From positions 95,486,622-95,550,621 of the forward strand of contig JASWHV010000005.1 in the NCBI GenBank assembly GCA_030760725.1: a stretch of 64,000 bases of DNA, written 5' to 3'. This document shows, piece by piece, positions 34,201 through 45,909 of this stretch. The DNA comes from Neostapfia colusana (taxonomy: Eukaryota; Streptophyta; Magnoliopsida; Poales; Poaceae). Position numbers and translations under genes: made by a program. The notes beneath the pieces are model-generated. The model saw only the letters and a program-made list of their open reading frames with translations, was not told the DNA's origin and made no database searches. How positions within the stretch are numbered: the first letter of the stretch is position 1; every line of letters starts with the position of its first letter.

Positions 34201-35729
34201 AAATGTGGAAAAATAGAGAAGAAGTGAAGCTTGGATCAAGGAGCAAGAAGGGCAGTGATGAAGCTTCAAGTCATCAGCAACTAACTTCAAAATTATCTGA
34301 CTTTAGTCACCTGCAAAACCAAGGCAAGCTCCGGTTTGAATTTAAGTTATTTACAATGTTTTTACTTTGTTCACAATAATGGTTTAGAGTTTGTATGTGC
34401 ATTAGGTCAAGGATGCTTTATACTCCAAATGCATGACCAAATAAACCCGAGAGTCGAGGGTAGAACATAGTTCTCGCTGTAGAAGGTTTCCATGCTAAAT
34501 AGATTAGAACCTACGGTAGAAGTCGAGTAGTTGGAATCTACACGCGAGCTATAGTCGGATCACACGCGCATGGTTTAAAAGAGGCAAACTAAAGTTTATA
34601 TTTCTAAAGATGAGACCAGGCAGGAGGGTTAGGCAGCGACAAGACGAGGTCTTGGTCGAGTAGCTATGCCTGTGTCGGTTAAGGACCGAGGCATGTGCGG
34701 CCCTGGGAGCAAGTATTGAGTTGTGTACCGGATGCTTACTGCTATATGGTAACCAGGAAACCGATGTACCAGGTTCACTGAATTGTAGAGGCATGCCACA
34801 TCATCTTGTTAGATCTATGAGCCCGAGACGGCGTGACCGGTTCTACAGTCGAGTGTCCTGCGAAAGGTTCTCACATACGACGTAATGAAGGATGCCAGAT
34901 TTGGGTATTCAGAGGCGGGCGTATGTGTCAAGTTATCTGGGTAGTGTTTGATTGGAATCACCGTCCCTCGCAGTTATGAGTACCGCTTGTTAACTGTGCT
35001 GTGACGTAGTAATCAAGTTGTGTGAGAACAGTTTGCAAAGTTTTAATTGCTGCTATGATTATTGGAATTGCATGAAAACCTTGTTTGAAGTAGAGATAGA
35101 GCAAACTAAAGTTAATTTCCACCCTGGGACAAGTAACATTGGAATGAAGCGTTTCTTGTTTGATTGTGGAGTTCCAATGTTTCTGGGCACAAGGGCACTA
35201 CGGTGATGGCTAAAATCTGAAAGTTAAGGATGAACTTGTAGGCGAGTCTTTTTGCAACTTACAGGTTTAAGTCTTAAGTTACTTTCATGTAGAGTTGCAT
35301 GCTTAGGAGAGACGGTTAAGTATTGCTGAGCCTTTGTGCTCACTCTTGCTATATGAGTGGTTTTGCAGGTCAACATCGACGCTATAAAGAAGGTTGTCCA
35401 GTGAGACTCGGAAACTTCCGAGTCGGGTAACCCATGGACAACCTAGCCGCTGCCATGTTTTTGTGTTGCTAGCGAGAGGAGTCCGCAGGCTGGACCTCCT
35501 CTTGAGTGCTCATTAGTTATTCGACGCGAGTTGTTTGTAGTCTTCCGCTGTAGCTAATTTATGTAAATTATTTACAAAGAACATTTGTAAGCTTTCTCAT
35601 TTGATTTATGTAATACAGTTTTCCTTATATGTGTGCTGTTGGGTGCCACATAACACGGCACCACCCAATGTGATTCCCGGGCGAGGTGCCCCGTCCCCGT
35701 GACTGAACGGGTGGTTCGGGTCCCTGTAA
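31275..35729 (+). mobile_element. LTR-D 5' LTR, 4.5 kb
   Basis: Starts TGTAAAAGTCCC and ends near ...CCTGTA just before a PBS. Collinear with the LTR of B in the middle (33000-33560) and with all Tekay-like LTRs here in the 3' part (ACGCGAGCTATAG, GTGCGGCCCTG, GTATTGAG blocks). It is about 500 bp longer than the others, partly because of an inserted foreign pol fragment at about 33546-33908. The micro-exon position (about 34198-34322) is recognisable by GTGTAG and AAG|GCAAGC but the frame is broken. No 3' LTR is in the window. Confidence 0.85.
33735..33908 (+). pseudogene. Captured protease fragment of an Athila/Tat-type gypsy element
   Basis: 57 uninterrupted codons ending in TAA, reading from NPTILLADRTYRHQAG through GILVDVPVIVG and FPVDFVVLEIED to PIIFGKPFIATA. 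This is the C-terminal half of the retropepsin-like protease domain of Athila/Tat-type Ty3/gypsy polyproteins, which usually reads LADRS, ILEDVPV, FVVLDME and ILGRPFLATA. It is on the plus strand inside the D LTR, where the equivalent part of the B LTR has no such sequence. The catalytic DSGA part is absent. Confidence 0.75.
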
Positions 35730-35732
35730 GCG

Positions 35733-35744
35733 TGGTATCAGAGC
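35733..35744 (+). other. LTR-D primer-binding site
   Basis: TGGTATCAGAGC, complementary to initiator tRNA-Met, 3-4 bp after the LTR end. Confidence 0.92.
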
Positions 35745-37253
35745 CACATTGGTAATAGCGCACGGAATAAGGATCGTATTAGACAAAAACTTAGGATACG
35801 GTGAGGAAACGATATTAGGCCCACATAAGGACTACAGTAGTATAGTTACTTAATGTGGCATGACTAACATACTTTCTATAATTCTGAATTTTGATTATGT
35901 AAAGACGCACCTACGCTCAGGTAAGCATGGTAAGGAACGCCACCGAAAGCGGTTCAATTTCGGTTAGCTCCCCTGACGAGGAAAGTGGTTCAGGGATAGG
36001 TCTCAGAGCATGGTGTGAGACATTAATATGAAACTCTTGAACTCTTCATGTTCCTGAGTTCATATGAAACGCTGATCCCTAGTGTGCATTAGGCAAGAAA
36101 GTGGAGACCCCATCGTGTGGTAAGTAACGCGATAGTGTGTTCTTCTAGAAATAGCCTAGGAGGACATAAGCAGCGCTTGCCATCGGTGTGCCCTGCAGGG
36201 CAGTAGGTGGTATCTGTTGGGTTGATAAAATTCCCAACCGTGACGACCCGTTCGTGCTCTACTCGGGTTCCCCGTCGTGTGGTGTAAAAACACGATCACG
36301 TACCTTGAGACGTGGCTTAACTCAAGGACGGCCGTATGGCAATAATACGGGCGTGTGTATTTACTTTCAAATATGGAACTGCCTGAAATGAAAACAACCT
36401 TTGAGTGCACCACTATTGAGTATTCTTTTGCAGGTGCTAACCACGTACGTATCCCGTGTAGTACACGTGTGCGAGAGACCGTCTTAGTGCCACTGATAAA
36501 ATGGATATGCCGGTATAATCCGGTTAGAATTTTCTTTTGGTGAGGCAACGTAGTGCCGACATGTTTCTTACGGTGCATCGACACTGTACTACACTTAATA
36601 ATCTCTTCCCTTTGAAGAAATGATTTATGAACTAACTTTCAACTAAAAATGGAAGTTTGAAACAAATATTAGTTACTGAACTCTTATTTTGAGCTAAGAT
36701 TCAAATGAGAGCATGACTAGGCTTCAAAGATTTCAAAAACAGAGTGCTCTATTTCCTGGCAGGAATTCTTGCTGGACTTTAACATAGCATAACTCTGAGT
36801 TGATATAACCAATTAAGGTGTATGATACAGTTTGGAAAGATTTTTAAGTGCTCTACAACTTCTTTGTAGACCTCCAGAGCAAAATCACACGTTAAGTTGG
36901 CAAAAAGTCCAGTTGAAGGCAAACTGTTCAGAACCAGGACAGCAGCAAAAACCTCTCTGGACCTTTGTGTTTTTAAGCCATAACTTCCTGTAGAAAAATC
37001 CTTAAGGAGCCTATGAGTACTCATTGGAAATATACTGAAGTTTACTAAAACTTTGGTATTGAACTCAAGTCAAGAATCTGCAGTTAACTTGAGTAAATTG
37101 TGGAGTTTGTGTGAACTGGTCAGGGTAGTCCAGCTGATTAGTTTAGCATACATAAGATTTGTTTAAACATGAATGTGGTTATGCTTTCATAAAGTTCATG
37201 ACATGTTCATGTTTTACTTATCTTTACTCACTACAGAGATAGAATTTTGATTA
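35745..37253 (+). other. LTR-D leader, cut by LTR-C
   Basis: Collinear with the A and B leaders, including a perfect donor CAG|GTAAGC (GT 35921-35922) and acceptor TTCTTTTGCAG (AG 36432-36433), a 513-nt candidate intron. No gag follows: the terminus of LTR-C starts at 37254. The rest of D must lie beyond the right end of C. Confidence 0.8.
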
Positions 37254-40200
37254 TGACACGACCCCACGGTCTTGTCGAGCCAGGATCACGCTGAGGGGTG
37301 CACAGCACCGGACAACACACGTCAAAGGTACAAAGCGGAAGCGAAATTTTATTACATAAACAAGTTTATGAACATGTTTACATCAAAATAAGTCCAGTCT
37401 ACACTCATGGGCGTAGACTACGCATCAAGTCCACGTTCAGCCCTTGAACATGTCTTTGCTAGCACACACGCACACTAACTCTGCAGCGTGCACGACTCCC
37501 ACTCGACGGGGTTCCCCTCCTGGGGTTCCGTCTCTTCTTCGGGAGTTCCTTCCTCATAGAACCCTGCAAAATATTCAAACACAAGCAGTGAGCACGAGGG
37601 CTCAGCAAGTCTGACCCGTCTCTCCTAAACATGGAACTTCTACATGAGGGGTGATGGGTACATGAAATAAAATCATTTGCAAAGGACTCGCCTAATTAGT
37701 GGAACCTTACTTTCAGGTTTTAGCAGCAGGTGGTGAAGAACCTTACGCTAAGGCACATGAGAGAGCCGCAATCAAACAAGAAACGCATTTCTCTCATGTA
37801 CTTTGCCCAAAGTTGAAAGGAACTTTAATTAGCTCTAAACTACAGCAACACATTAACAATCAAGTCCATCTTTCAATCAGCAACATTTTAACATGTAACT
37901 AGCCTGTTCTTTCTACGTCACGGTACAGTGAACAAGTGGTACTCACTGACCGTGAGGGACGGCGATTATAATCGATTTACACCTGCAGGGTTACCCGAAC
38001 AACCCGTCACATACGCCCGTACTCGATGTTGTCTACAACAACCATCACGGACGCCGTACGCAACTACCTTTCACCCGTTAGCCAAATGTTGAACCGGTCC
38101 AATCATCCCGAGCAAGAGGTCTCTGCACGCGCATCTCAGTGCCGCCAGCCGATTTACACCTCGAGCTCTCAACCTACCCTCTGAACGACCAGCTATGCCT
38201 CAACACCCAACTACCCGAGTTACATCCGTTTCCCGGTTCCCATATAGCCGGTAGGTCTTCGGTACTGTTCTAGATTGTTCAACAGGCCCGCACACGGCTC
38301 GGTCCTCAATCGACACAAGCAGAGCTATAGCACCCAGGCCCCAAAGTCCTGCTGCCCTTACTCCCCGCTTGGTCTCATATTCTTGCCATGTATTTCATGT
38401 GCTATTTTCTACCCGAGTCAAGTGCCTCTAGCCTATGCTCGCGAGTAGTTCCAACTACTCGACTTGTACCGAATCCTACGCTATCTTAGCATTGCAGTAG
38501 CTAACAGGGTTTGAAATCCTAAACCCAACCCATGATTTTCTTGGCTATGCAATTGGGTTTTCATACAAGACTCTAATGCAAAGAATAAGGTAATCAAGTA
38601 TGTGCTCAAAACAATAAAAACTTGTAAAAAAGTTATTGTAAACCGGAGCTTGCCTTGCTGCTCTTGGTCGTAGGCTAGCTGTTCCTCCGGAGTAACGAAG
38701 TCTAGAACTTCGGGTTCCTCCTCGACCTTAGCGACTACATGATAGAAGCAATACATGTATTAATTTAAATGCAGTTGTATTAACTTTTAACTTGTGAAGT
38801 CTATAACTCTTACTAGACAAGCCCAATGACTGTGAAATTTTTAATATGGCTTGGTCACAACCTAACCAGAGACTTGGTCAAGTTTTAGTTGCAGCAAAGC
38901 TCATTTGAGCCCTCCACAATTAATCATGTACTTGACCTTAATTAAAGGCTTTTAGGGTGTTCTAAGGATTTTCATGAAACAAACTATGACTTTCTGAAAA
39001 CTAGATTTTCAGAGGGTTCTAATGGAGTTGGTCTCACTTAATTTGAATGTTCCTAGCTAAAGATATAAGCTAAACAATTTCAGAAAAATTCTGAAAATGT
39101 TTCTGAACATTTTCTATTTTCTCTGGAACAGTTTCACTAATCACACCATTAGGTGGATCAAATGAGCTCAAATGGGTCTGAAATTTTTATGGTAGTTCAG
39201 GGATATTTTGGTGAACATCCCAGCAAAATTTCAGGATTTTCCTCCAAGGGATTCTCCAGTTAAAATTCCAAATAATTTAAATTGTGAGGAATTAATTGTG
39301 GATAAATAAGGATTTTCATGAAATGAAACTTGATTTGCTGGAAAGTACTCAGAGAGCTGAATCCAACAAAATTTGGTTCACTTGATTTGGAGCTTTCTAG
39401 CCAAAGTTATGAGGATTTGAAGTTTGAAGGAAATCTGAAAATCGGGGAAAAGTTTAAACTCGCGAGTGGGCCCCGGGGACACGCGTCGTATGCCGAGGCG
39501 ACCGCACACTGCGGCCCACAGGGTCTTTGCGCGCCAGCGCACCCGATCCCGGCCACACTCCAATCCCGTTTTAAAATATCTGTCGCTGACAGCTGGGGTC
39601 CACCCCCTTCTTCAACCTCGCGACGCCCGCGCTCTGCTGCCGGGGGACCTCGCCGGAGAGCTCACCGCCGGCTTCTGTAAAGCTCCAAACTTCACAATTT
39701 TGGCCGCCCCTGCCTACTTTTACTTGGAGAACAGGATTCTGGGGACAGCTTGTCATGACAATGGCCGGTGCATGGTCGGCGACGAGCCGCCACCTCGGAA
39801 AGACTTCGGCCATGTCGTCTGACTTCCCTAGCACCTCAACTACTCGAGCAACCGGTTGGGAAGCATCAGTGGACCTCAAAGGAGGTCTACATGAGCTTGA
39901 GACAGCTCGGGGAAGGCCCGGAGTAGGTCCTCACCGTGCGCCCGATACCTCCCGCTTGCTCCGCCGTTGGTAAACCTCGAATTACGCCGGTTGCAGAGGT
40001 TCTCCGGCCAAAGGTTGTGAAGGCAACTTGTGCGTTACCGTGTCTAGTTTGTGTGAGAGCAGATTGAGGCCCTCTAATCATTTCTAGAGTACGAATTTAA
40101 CGGAACCGCACCCGAAGGTCGTTCTGCACACAGAAAGGGGAAAACTGGAAATTCGCCGCCGGTGAGCAAACACTCGGGCTGTGGCTCGGGGGTGAGCAGC

Positions 40201-41284
40201 ACCGGTCACCAGCGCGTCCAAGGGTGCCTTGGCTCGGGCGTGACAACGCCCCGGTTGGGCTGTCCACGGGAGCCCGAGGTGCGGCGGTTTTAAGTCACCG
40301 AATTGATCTTTCGGTATAGCCGAGATCAATCGGTTTCAGCTGAGTTTTAGCAACGGGGAGGAAGGAGAAGAGTTCCTAGTACCTTGCCGTAGCTCTGGAT
40401 GGGACGGGAGGGCTGTGATCGGCGCCCCGATCGGTTCCAAGCTGCGGAAGGAGTTTGCCGGCGCTGTGTTCTTGCGGGGGAAGAAACTGGCGAGGCTTCG
40501 GCCGAGGAGGGGGGAGATGCCTTAAGAAGGCTCTGAACCGCCTCACGCCCACGCGTGGCCATGCAGCTGCTGGCGCGGCGGCTCCCCTCGGTGACGATCG
40601 CAGCGACGGCTCGGCGACCCGAGTGAGAAAAGTCTCAGTCGGTTGAATCCTCTCTGTGGCTGACATGTGGGTCCCACCCGGGGTTTTAACCTCTGAAATT
40701 CACTCCTAATCACTGTTGTAAACAGTGAGCCCCAAAATACCCATGGTGATTCAAATTATTCACCTATGAGCCGTTTGAATTGAGTAGAATTCAAATTGGT
40801 TTGGCTTGAATGAATTTCAGCACATGTGCAGTTTGAAATTCGAATAAAGTTTGAATTTGCCCCACTTAGCTCATGTAAAGATCAACTCCAAATGGAGTGA
40901 AAATTGGTGTGTGAGCTCACAAAAATTTGCTGCATAAGAATATGCCTCCCACTTTTGAATTCATGGGATAAAAACAGTTTGAATTCGAATATGGTTTCAA
41001 ACTGCCCTCTTTCTAGCTATACCCAAAATTACCTCAAAAAGGTTGTGAATTTGGGTGAAACTTGGCATGGACTTCCATAGCAATGTGTAGGAGTTTTAAT
41101 ATGTCCAGCCCCTCTATATCACATGTGGAAAATACCACTTTTGCCATATGTGAGTTTGTTCTCTAATGAGCATGTTGATGGTGGTTACTTGCTCTTCATT
41201 TGTGTTCATCATCTTTCCTCAAATGAGGTGTATGTGTATGGTGATGAACACTTTAAACAAGTGACAAAAACTGAGGCCCTTACA
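37254..41284 (-). repeat. LTR-C 3' LTR
   Basis: 4031 bp. The middle (about 38980-39440) matches the middle of the A LTR, inverted, rather than that of B. Contains exons of the spliced LTR ORF: 39879-39666 (candidate), 38734-38654 and 37563-37475. Confidence 0.9.
37475..39879 (-). CDS. LTR-C spliced acidic ORF (three exons)
   Basis: Candidate gene within the LTR. Exon 1: ATG 39879 to donor GGCG|GTGAGC at 39666 (214 nt, ends in phase 1). Exon 2: 38734-38654 (81 nt, acceptor CATGTAG, GC donor CAGCAAG|GCAAGC). Exon 3: 37563 (acceptor TTTTGCAG) to TAG 37477-37475 (89 nt). All phases agree; the product would be 127 residues. Exon 2 encodes VEEEPEVLDF and exon 3 ends near VEWESC, matching EEETPEVLDF and AEWEPY in A and B although the DNA has diverged, with differences mostly at third positions. 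Exon 1 rests on a splice-site guess and is the weakest part. No known domain recognised; role unknown. Confidence 0.4.
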
Positions 41285-41326
41285 TTCCCCCCCCCCCCCC
41301 TTAAAAGAATCTCGTCCCGAGATTAT
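41285..41326 (-). promoter_or_regulatory. LTR-C polypurine tract and stem-loop
   Basis: On the minus strand ATCTCGGGACGAGAT, then TCTTTTAA and a run of 14 G (C at 41287-41300) before the 3' LTR at 41284. The G run is longer than the PPT of A or B. Confidence 0.85.
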
Positions 41327-41358
41327 AAGGTGAAAATGAGAGAGAGGACGGTGGAAAG

Positions 41359-44300
41359 TTACCGGATATGCGACGTGAAAAAGTCGGGGTAGTTGGCGTG
41401 AAGAAATCCTTCGCTCTCCCACGTCGCTTCGTCCACGGAGTGATTACTCCATAGAACCTTGTAGAACCACGACGTACGGTTGCGTGTGGTTCGGGCCTTT
41501 TCATCAATAATCTGCACCGGTTCCTCCCGATAGGTGAGATCCGGTTGCAGTTCTTCAATGTCTTCCAGCTGAACGGTAGTTGATAGCTTAAGACACTTCC
41601 TCAGCTGGGCAATGTGAAAGACGACGTGCACACCGGAAAGTGCTTCTGGTAATTTTAGCCGGTATGCCACTGATCCACATCTTTCGGTAATCTGGAATGG
41701 ACCGATGAATCGGGGTGCCAACTTTCCCCTCACCCCGAATCTGTTTACGCCCTTCATTGGAGACACCCGTAGATATACGTGATCTCCAACTTTGAATTGT
41801 AATGGGCGCCTTCTCCGGTCTGCATACTGTTTCTGACGGGATTGAGCGGCTTTTAGGTTCGCTTGAATCAGTCGAACCTTTTCTTCCGCGTTGTTGACGA
41901 GGTCAATCCCGAAGGTAACCCTTTCGCCAGACTCACACCAGTTCAATGGTGTGCGACATTTTCTCCCATATAGCGCCTCATAAGGCGCCATCTTGATGCT
42001 GGCTTGGTACCCATTATTGTACGAGAACTCGGCTAACGGCAAGTGATCATCCCTATTCTTGCCGTGGTTGATAGCGCAAGCTCGTAGCATGTCTTCTAGG
42101 ATCTGATTTGCCCACTCGGTTTGCCCATCCATCTGCGCGTGGTATGCTGAACTACGGATCAGCTTCATCCCCAATGCAGCGTGTAGCTGCTCCCAAAAAC
42201 GGGACACGAGTAAAGTGCCCCGATCCGATATGATGGTACGGGGTACGCCGTACAAGCATAGGATCCGTGAGATGTACAGTTCAGCGTACTTCTTGGCATT
42301 GTAAGTGGTGTTGACCGGGATGAAATGGGCAACTTTGGTGAGCCGATCGACGATCACCCACACAGAATCATGCTTTTGAAGAGTGGTGGATAAACCGACG
42401 ATGAAGTCCATGCTCACATCCTCCCACTTCCAGGCAGGAATGCCCAGTGGTTGCAGAAGTCCCGGTTTCCGCATATGGTCTGCCTTCACCCTTCGACATG
42501 TATCACACTCGGACACGTATTTTGCAGTCTCAAGCTTCATCCGTGTCCACCAAAACTTGCTTCTGGGTTCTTGATACATCTTGTTGCTGCCGGGATGAAT
42601 GGAAAACTTTGACAAGTGAGCCTCATCAAAGATCTTCTTCCGTAATTCCGGGTCACGGGGTACGACGATCCGGTCCTTGAACCATAGGACGCCGTCTCCG
42701 TCATTCCGGAAACATTTCAGCTCCCCACTTTCTACACGTCTCCGCAAATGTCACATGCCCTTATCATGTTTCTGAGCTGCCGCTATCTCTTCACGGATGG
42801 TGGGGATCAAAGCTAGGTTGTAGAGAGCTCCATGTGGAATTACATGTAGTGGTGGTTTGCTCTCTTCCAACGGTGTGATGGTCAGATTGTTGACGTGTGA
42901 CTTGCGGCTCAGCGCATCAGCCACTACGTTTGCCTTGCCCGGATGATAATGGATCTCTATTTCGTAATCCTTTATCAATTCTAACCATCTTCGCTGCCTC
43001 ATGTTCAACTCCTTCTGAGTGAATATGTACATGAGGCTTTTGTGGTCGGTATATAAATGTACGAGGTTACCGAGTAGGTAGTGCCTCAACATTTTTAGTA
43101 CAAGTACCACGGCGGCGAGCTCCAAGTAGTGAGTTGGATAATTCTGCTCATGGTTTCTAAGCTGTCGTGATCCATACGCGACCACTCTTCGGTCTTGCAT
43201 CAGCACACATCCGAGCCCAATGCCGGATGCATCGCAGTACACATCGAACGACTTTGTTGTGTCTGGCTGCGCCAAAACCGGTGCTGATGTCAGGTGCTTG
43301 ACTAAAGCCTTGAATGCTGCTTCACATGCTGGACTCCAAACATATTTGGTAGCCTTCTTCAGCAGCTCTGTCATTGTCTTGGCAATCTTCGAGAAGTTCG
43401 GAATGAACCTCCGATAATATCCCGCGAGTCCGAGGAAACTCAGTACCTCGTGATCAGTTCTCGGGGATTTCCAATTCAGCACTTGAGTGATCTTGCTCGG
43501 GTGTACAGCGATACCCTCCGCTGAGATGATATGCCCGAGAAAAGGCACTTGCGATATCCAGAATTCGCATTTGCTGAATTTCGCGTATAGCTTGTGATCC
43601 CACAGCCGTTGCAACACTATACGCAGATGTTTCTTGTGATCTTCCTCTGACTTGGAATATACCAGGATGTCGTTGATGAAGACCACGACAAACTTGTACA
43701 GCTCTGGCATGGATACCGAGTTCATTAAGTACATGAAGTGAGCTGGAGCATTGGTGAGGCCGAAGGAAATGACCAGGTACTCATAAAGTCCGTACCTCGT
43801 CGAGAAAGCTGTCTTTGGAATGTCCTCCGCCCTTATCTTAATCTGATGGTACCCGGATCTTAAGTCCATCTTGGAAAAGATCTTTGCTTCGACCAACTGA
43901 TCAAACAACATGTCGATCCATGGCAACGGGTACTTGTTCTTGATGGTTACGGCGTTTAATGGACGATAGTCCACGCAAAGCCGTAACGTCTCATCCTTCT
44001 TCGTGACAAATAATGCCGAACAGCCCCATGGCGAGGAGCTCGGCCTAATAAAACCCTTTTTCAGAAGGTCTGTGAGATGAGTCTTCAGTTCAGCCAACTC
44101 CTTGGGCGCCATCTTGTACGGCCTTCGGGATATTGGCATGGTTCCCGGTGCAAGTTCAATCTTGAACTCCACCTCTCTATCGGGCGGCATCCCCGGCAAA
44201 TCATCCGGGAATACGTCAGGGAACTCTTGGACCACCGGAATATCTTCCAATCTGATGGTTGTGGCTTGATAGACACTTGGAAGTTTTATTTCTGGACTGT

Positions 44301-45909
44301 TCAGAAATAAGGAGTGAGACTCGTGCACTCCTGAGTTCAAGTGCACGACTCCGAGGACGGTGTCTAAAACAGCGCCGTGGCGGGTTAACCACGACATTCC
44401 TAGGATGACATCGACCTTTTGTCCCTCTAAAATTATGAGAGACGTAGGGTAGACTCTACCCTCTAAGCACAATGGCGCTTTTGGGACAATCATGCTTCCT
44501 GAAATTTTCCGACCCGGCGAACAGATCACATAAGGACTATCGGTGGGTAGTATTTGCAAGCTATCTTTATCAATGAAAGCTTGGCTAATGAAGCTATGCG
44601 TGGCGCCTGAATCAAATAGTACTATAGCGGGATGCTGGTGGAGTTGGAACATACCCGCAAGGATTGGCTCGCCCTCCGGCACGTCCTCAATGGAAAGCTA
44701 GTGGACGGTGCCGGGCCTAGGGTTTTCCGCCGCGCATTAGTAGGGTTCCGGGGTTGATTCCTCCCCAGAAACTGTGGTGCCACTCCGCCGCCTTGCCTCT
44801 CCGGGCAACTGCTCGCGAAGTGTCCTGGACGACCACACTTGTAACATGTGGCCGCTGCTGGTGTAGTGCTCGGGGGACGAAAGCCCGGCATGCGCTGCTG
44901 AGGCGCATACGCACGCGGCATCGTCCGCTGCTGCTGTTGTTGTTGCGGTGGTGGTACTGGCAGTGCCGGCCTGAATGCCGGTGAAGAGTACGGCCGACTG
45001 CGGAACGGCATCGACCTCTGTGGTGGCTGCCAGCGTGGTCCTGATGGTGGGCGATTCATCATCCGAAACTTCCGAGAAGGACCGCCTCCTTCTCCGCTGC
45101 TCTGCGGCGCGCTTCGCTTTCGCTCTGCCGCCGCCAACTCCTTGCCGGAGTCCTTCTGAACAATCGCAGCATCAATGATGTCGTTGAGGCTGCCGCGATT
45201 GAACATCGCCAACTTGTCCTTCAGGAGCGGGTTAAGCCCCTGGTAAAAGTGGTCCCTCCGCTTCTCGTCAGTATCTGCGTGATACGACGCGTAGAGCGCG
45301 AGATCGTTGAACGCCCTGGAGTATTCCAGCGTGTTCCTGCTCCCTTGTTGCAGGTGTAGGAATTCCTGCGTCTTCCTCTTCATCAAACCTGGCGTTATAT
45401 CATAGGCCCTGAAGGCCGTCCGAAACTCCTTCCAGGTCATCACTCGGTCGGTGTGCTGTGAAGCACAGAAGTTGGCCCACCACGCGCTCGAGGATCCTTG
45501 GAGCTGCTGGACCGCGAACTGAGTCTTGCGCTGCTCGCTTATCTGGAGCAGCCCAAACTTCATCTCTATTGCGCGGAGCCAGTTGTCCGTGTCAAGAGGT
45601 TCATCCACCCTTGAGAATACAGGGGGATGAGTCGCCAGGAAGTCGGAGTAGAAGCTCTGTTGACGCTCCTCACGGTCTTGACTTCTCTCTGGGTGAGACG
45701 TATTGGCAATAAGAGTTTGTAGCAACTCCGTGTGCTGCTGATTGAACCCGCCATTGCCGCGACGATGTCGGCCAATGTAACCGTTGGCAGTGGCGGTGGC
45801 GGTGGCGGTGTTTGCTGTTGCTGTTGCTGCTGCTGTTGTCCCGAGGAGTCCTCGGGAGGCTGTTGGGAGGTCTCTCCCCCTTGGCTAGTACCCCCAACAT
45901 CAGGGTTGG
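41359..45909 (-). pseudogene. LTR-C gag-pro-pol, catalytically dead
   Basis: Minus-strand polyprotein. Gag (45725-44622 frame) with capsid domain, P/Q-rich linker and zinc knuckle CYKCGRPGHFASSC. Protease FDSGATHSFIS, RT, RNase H and integrase core in the frame 44682-42751, the rest of integrase and a chromodomain in 42747-41359. Lesions: frameshift near 45758 after the poly-Gln/poly-Pro stretch, frameshift plus TAG (44700-44698) at the gag/protease junction, TGA 42753-42751. The RT motif FIDD reads FIND (GAC to AAC, 43674-43672), removing a metal-binding aspartate. LTR-B interrupts the frame after codon 7; the duplicated GTTGG joins the halves. Most similar to the G fragment at 13139. Confidence 0.93.
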
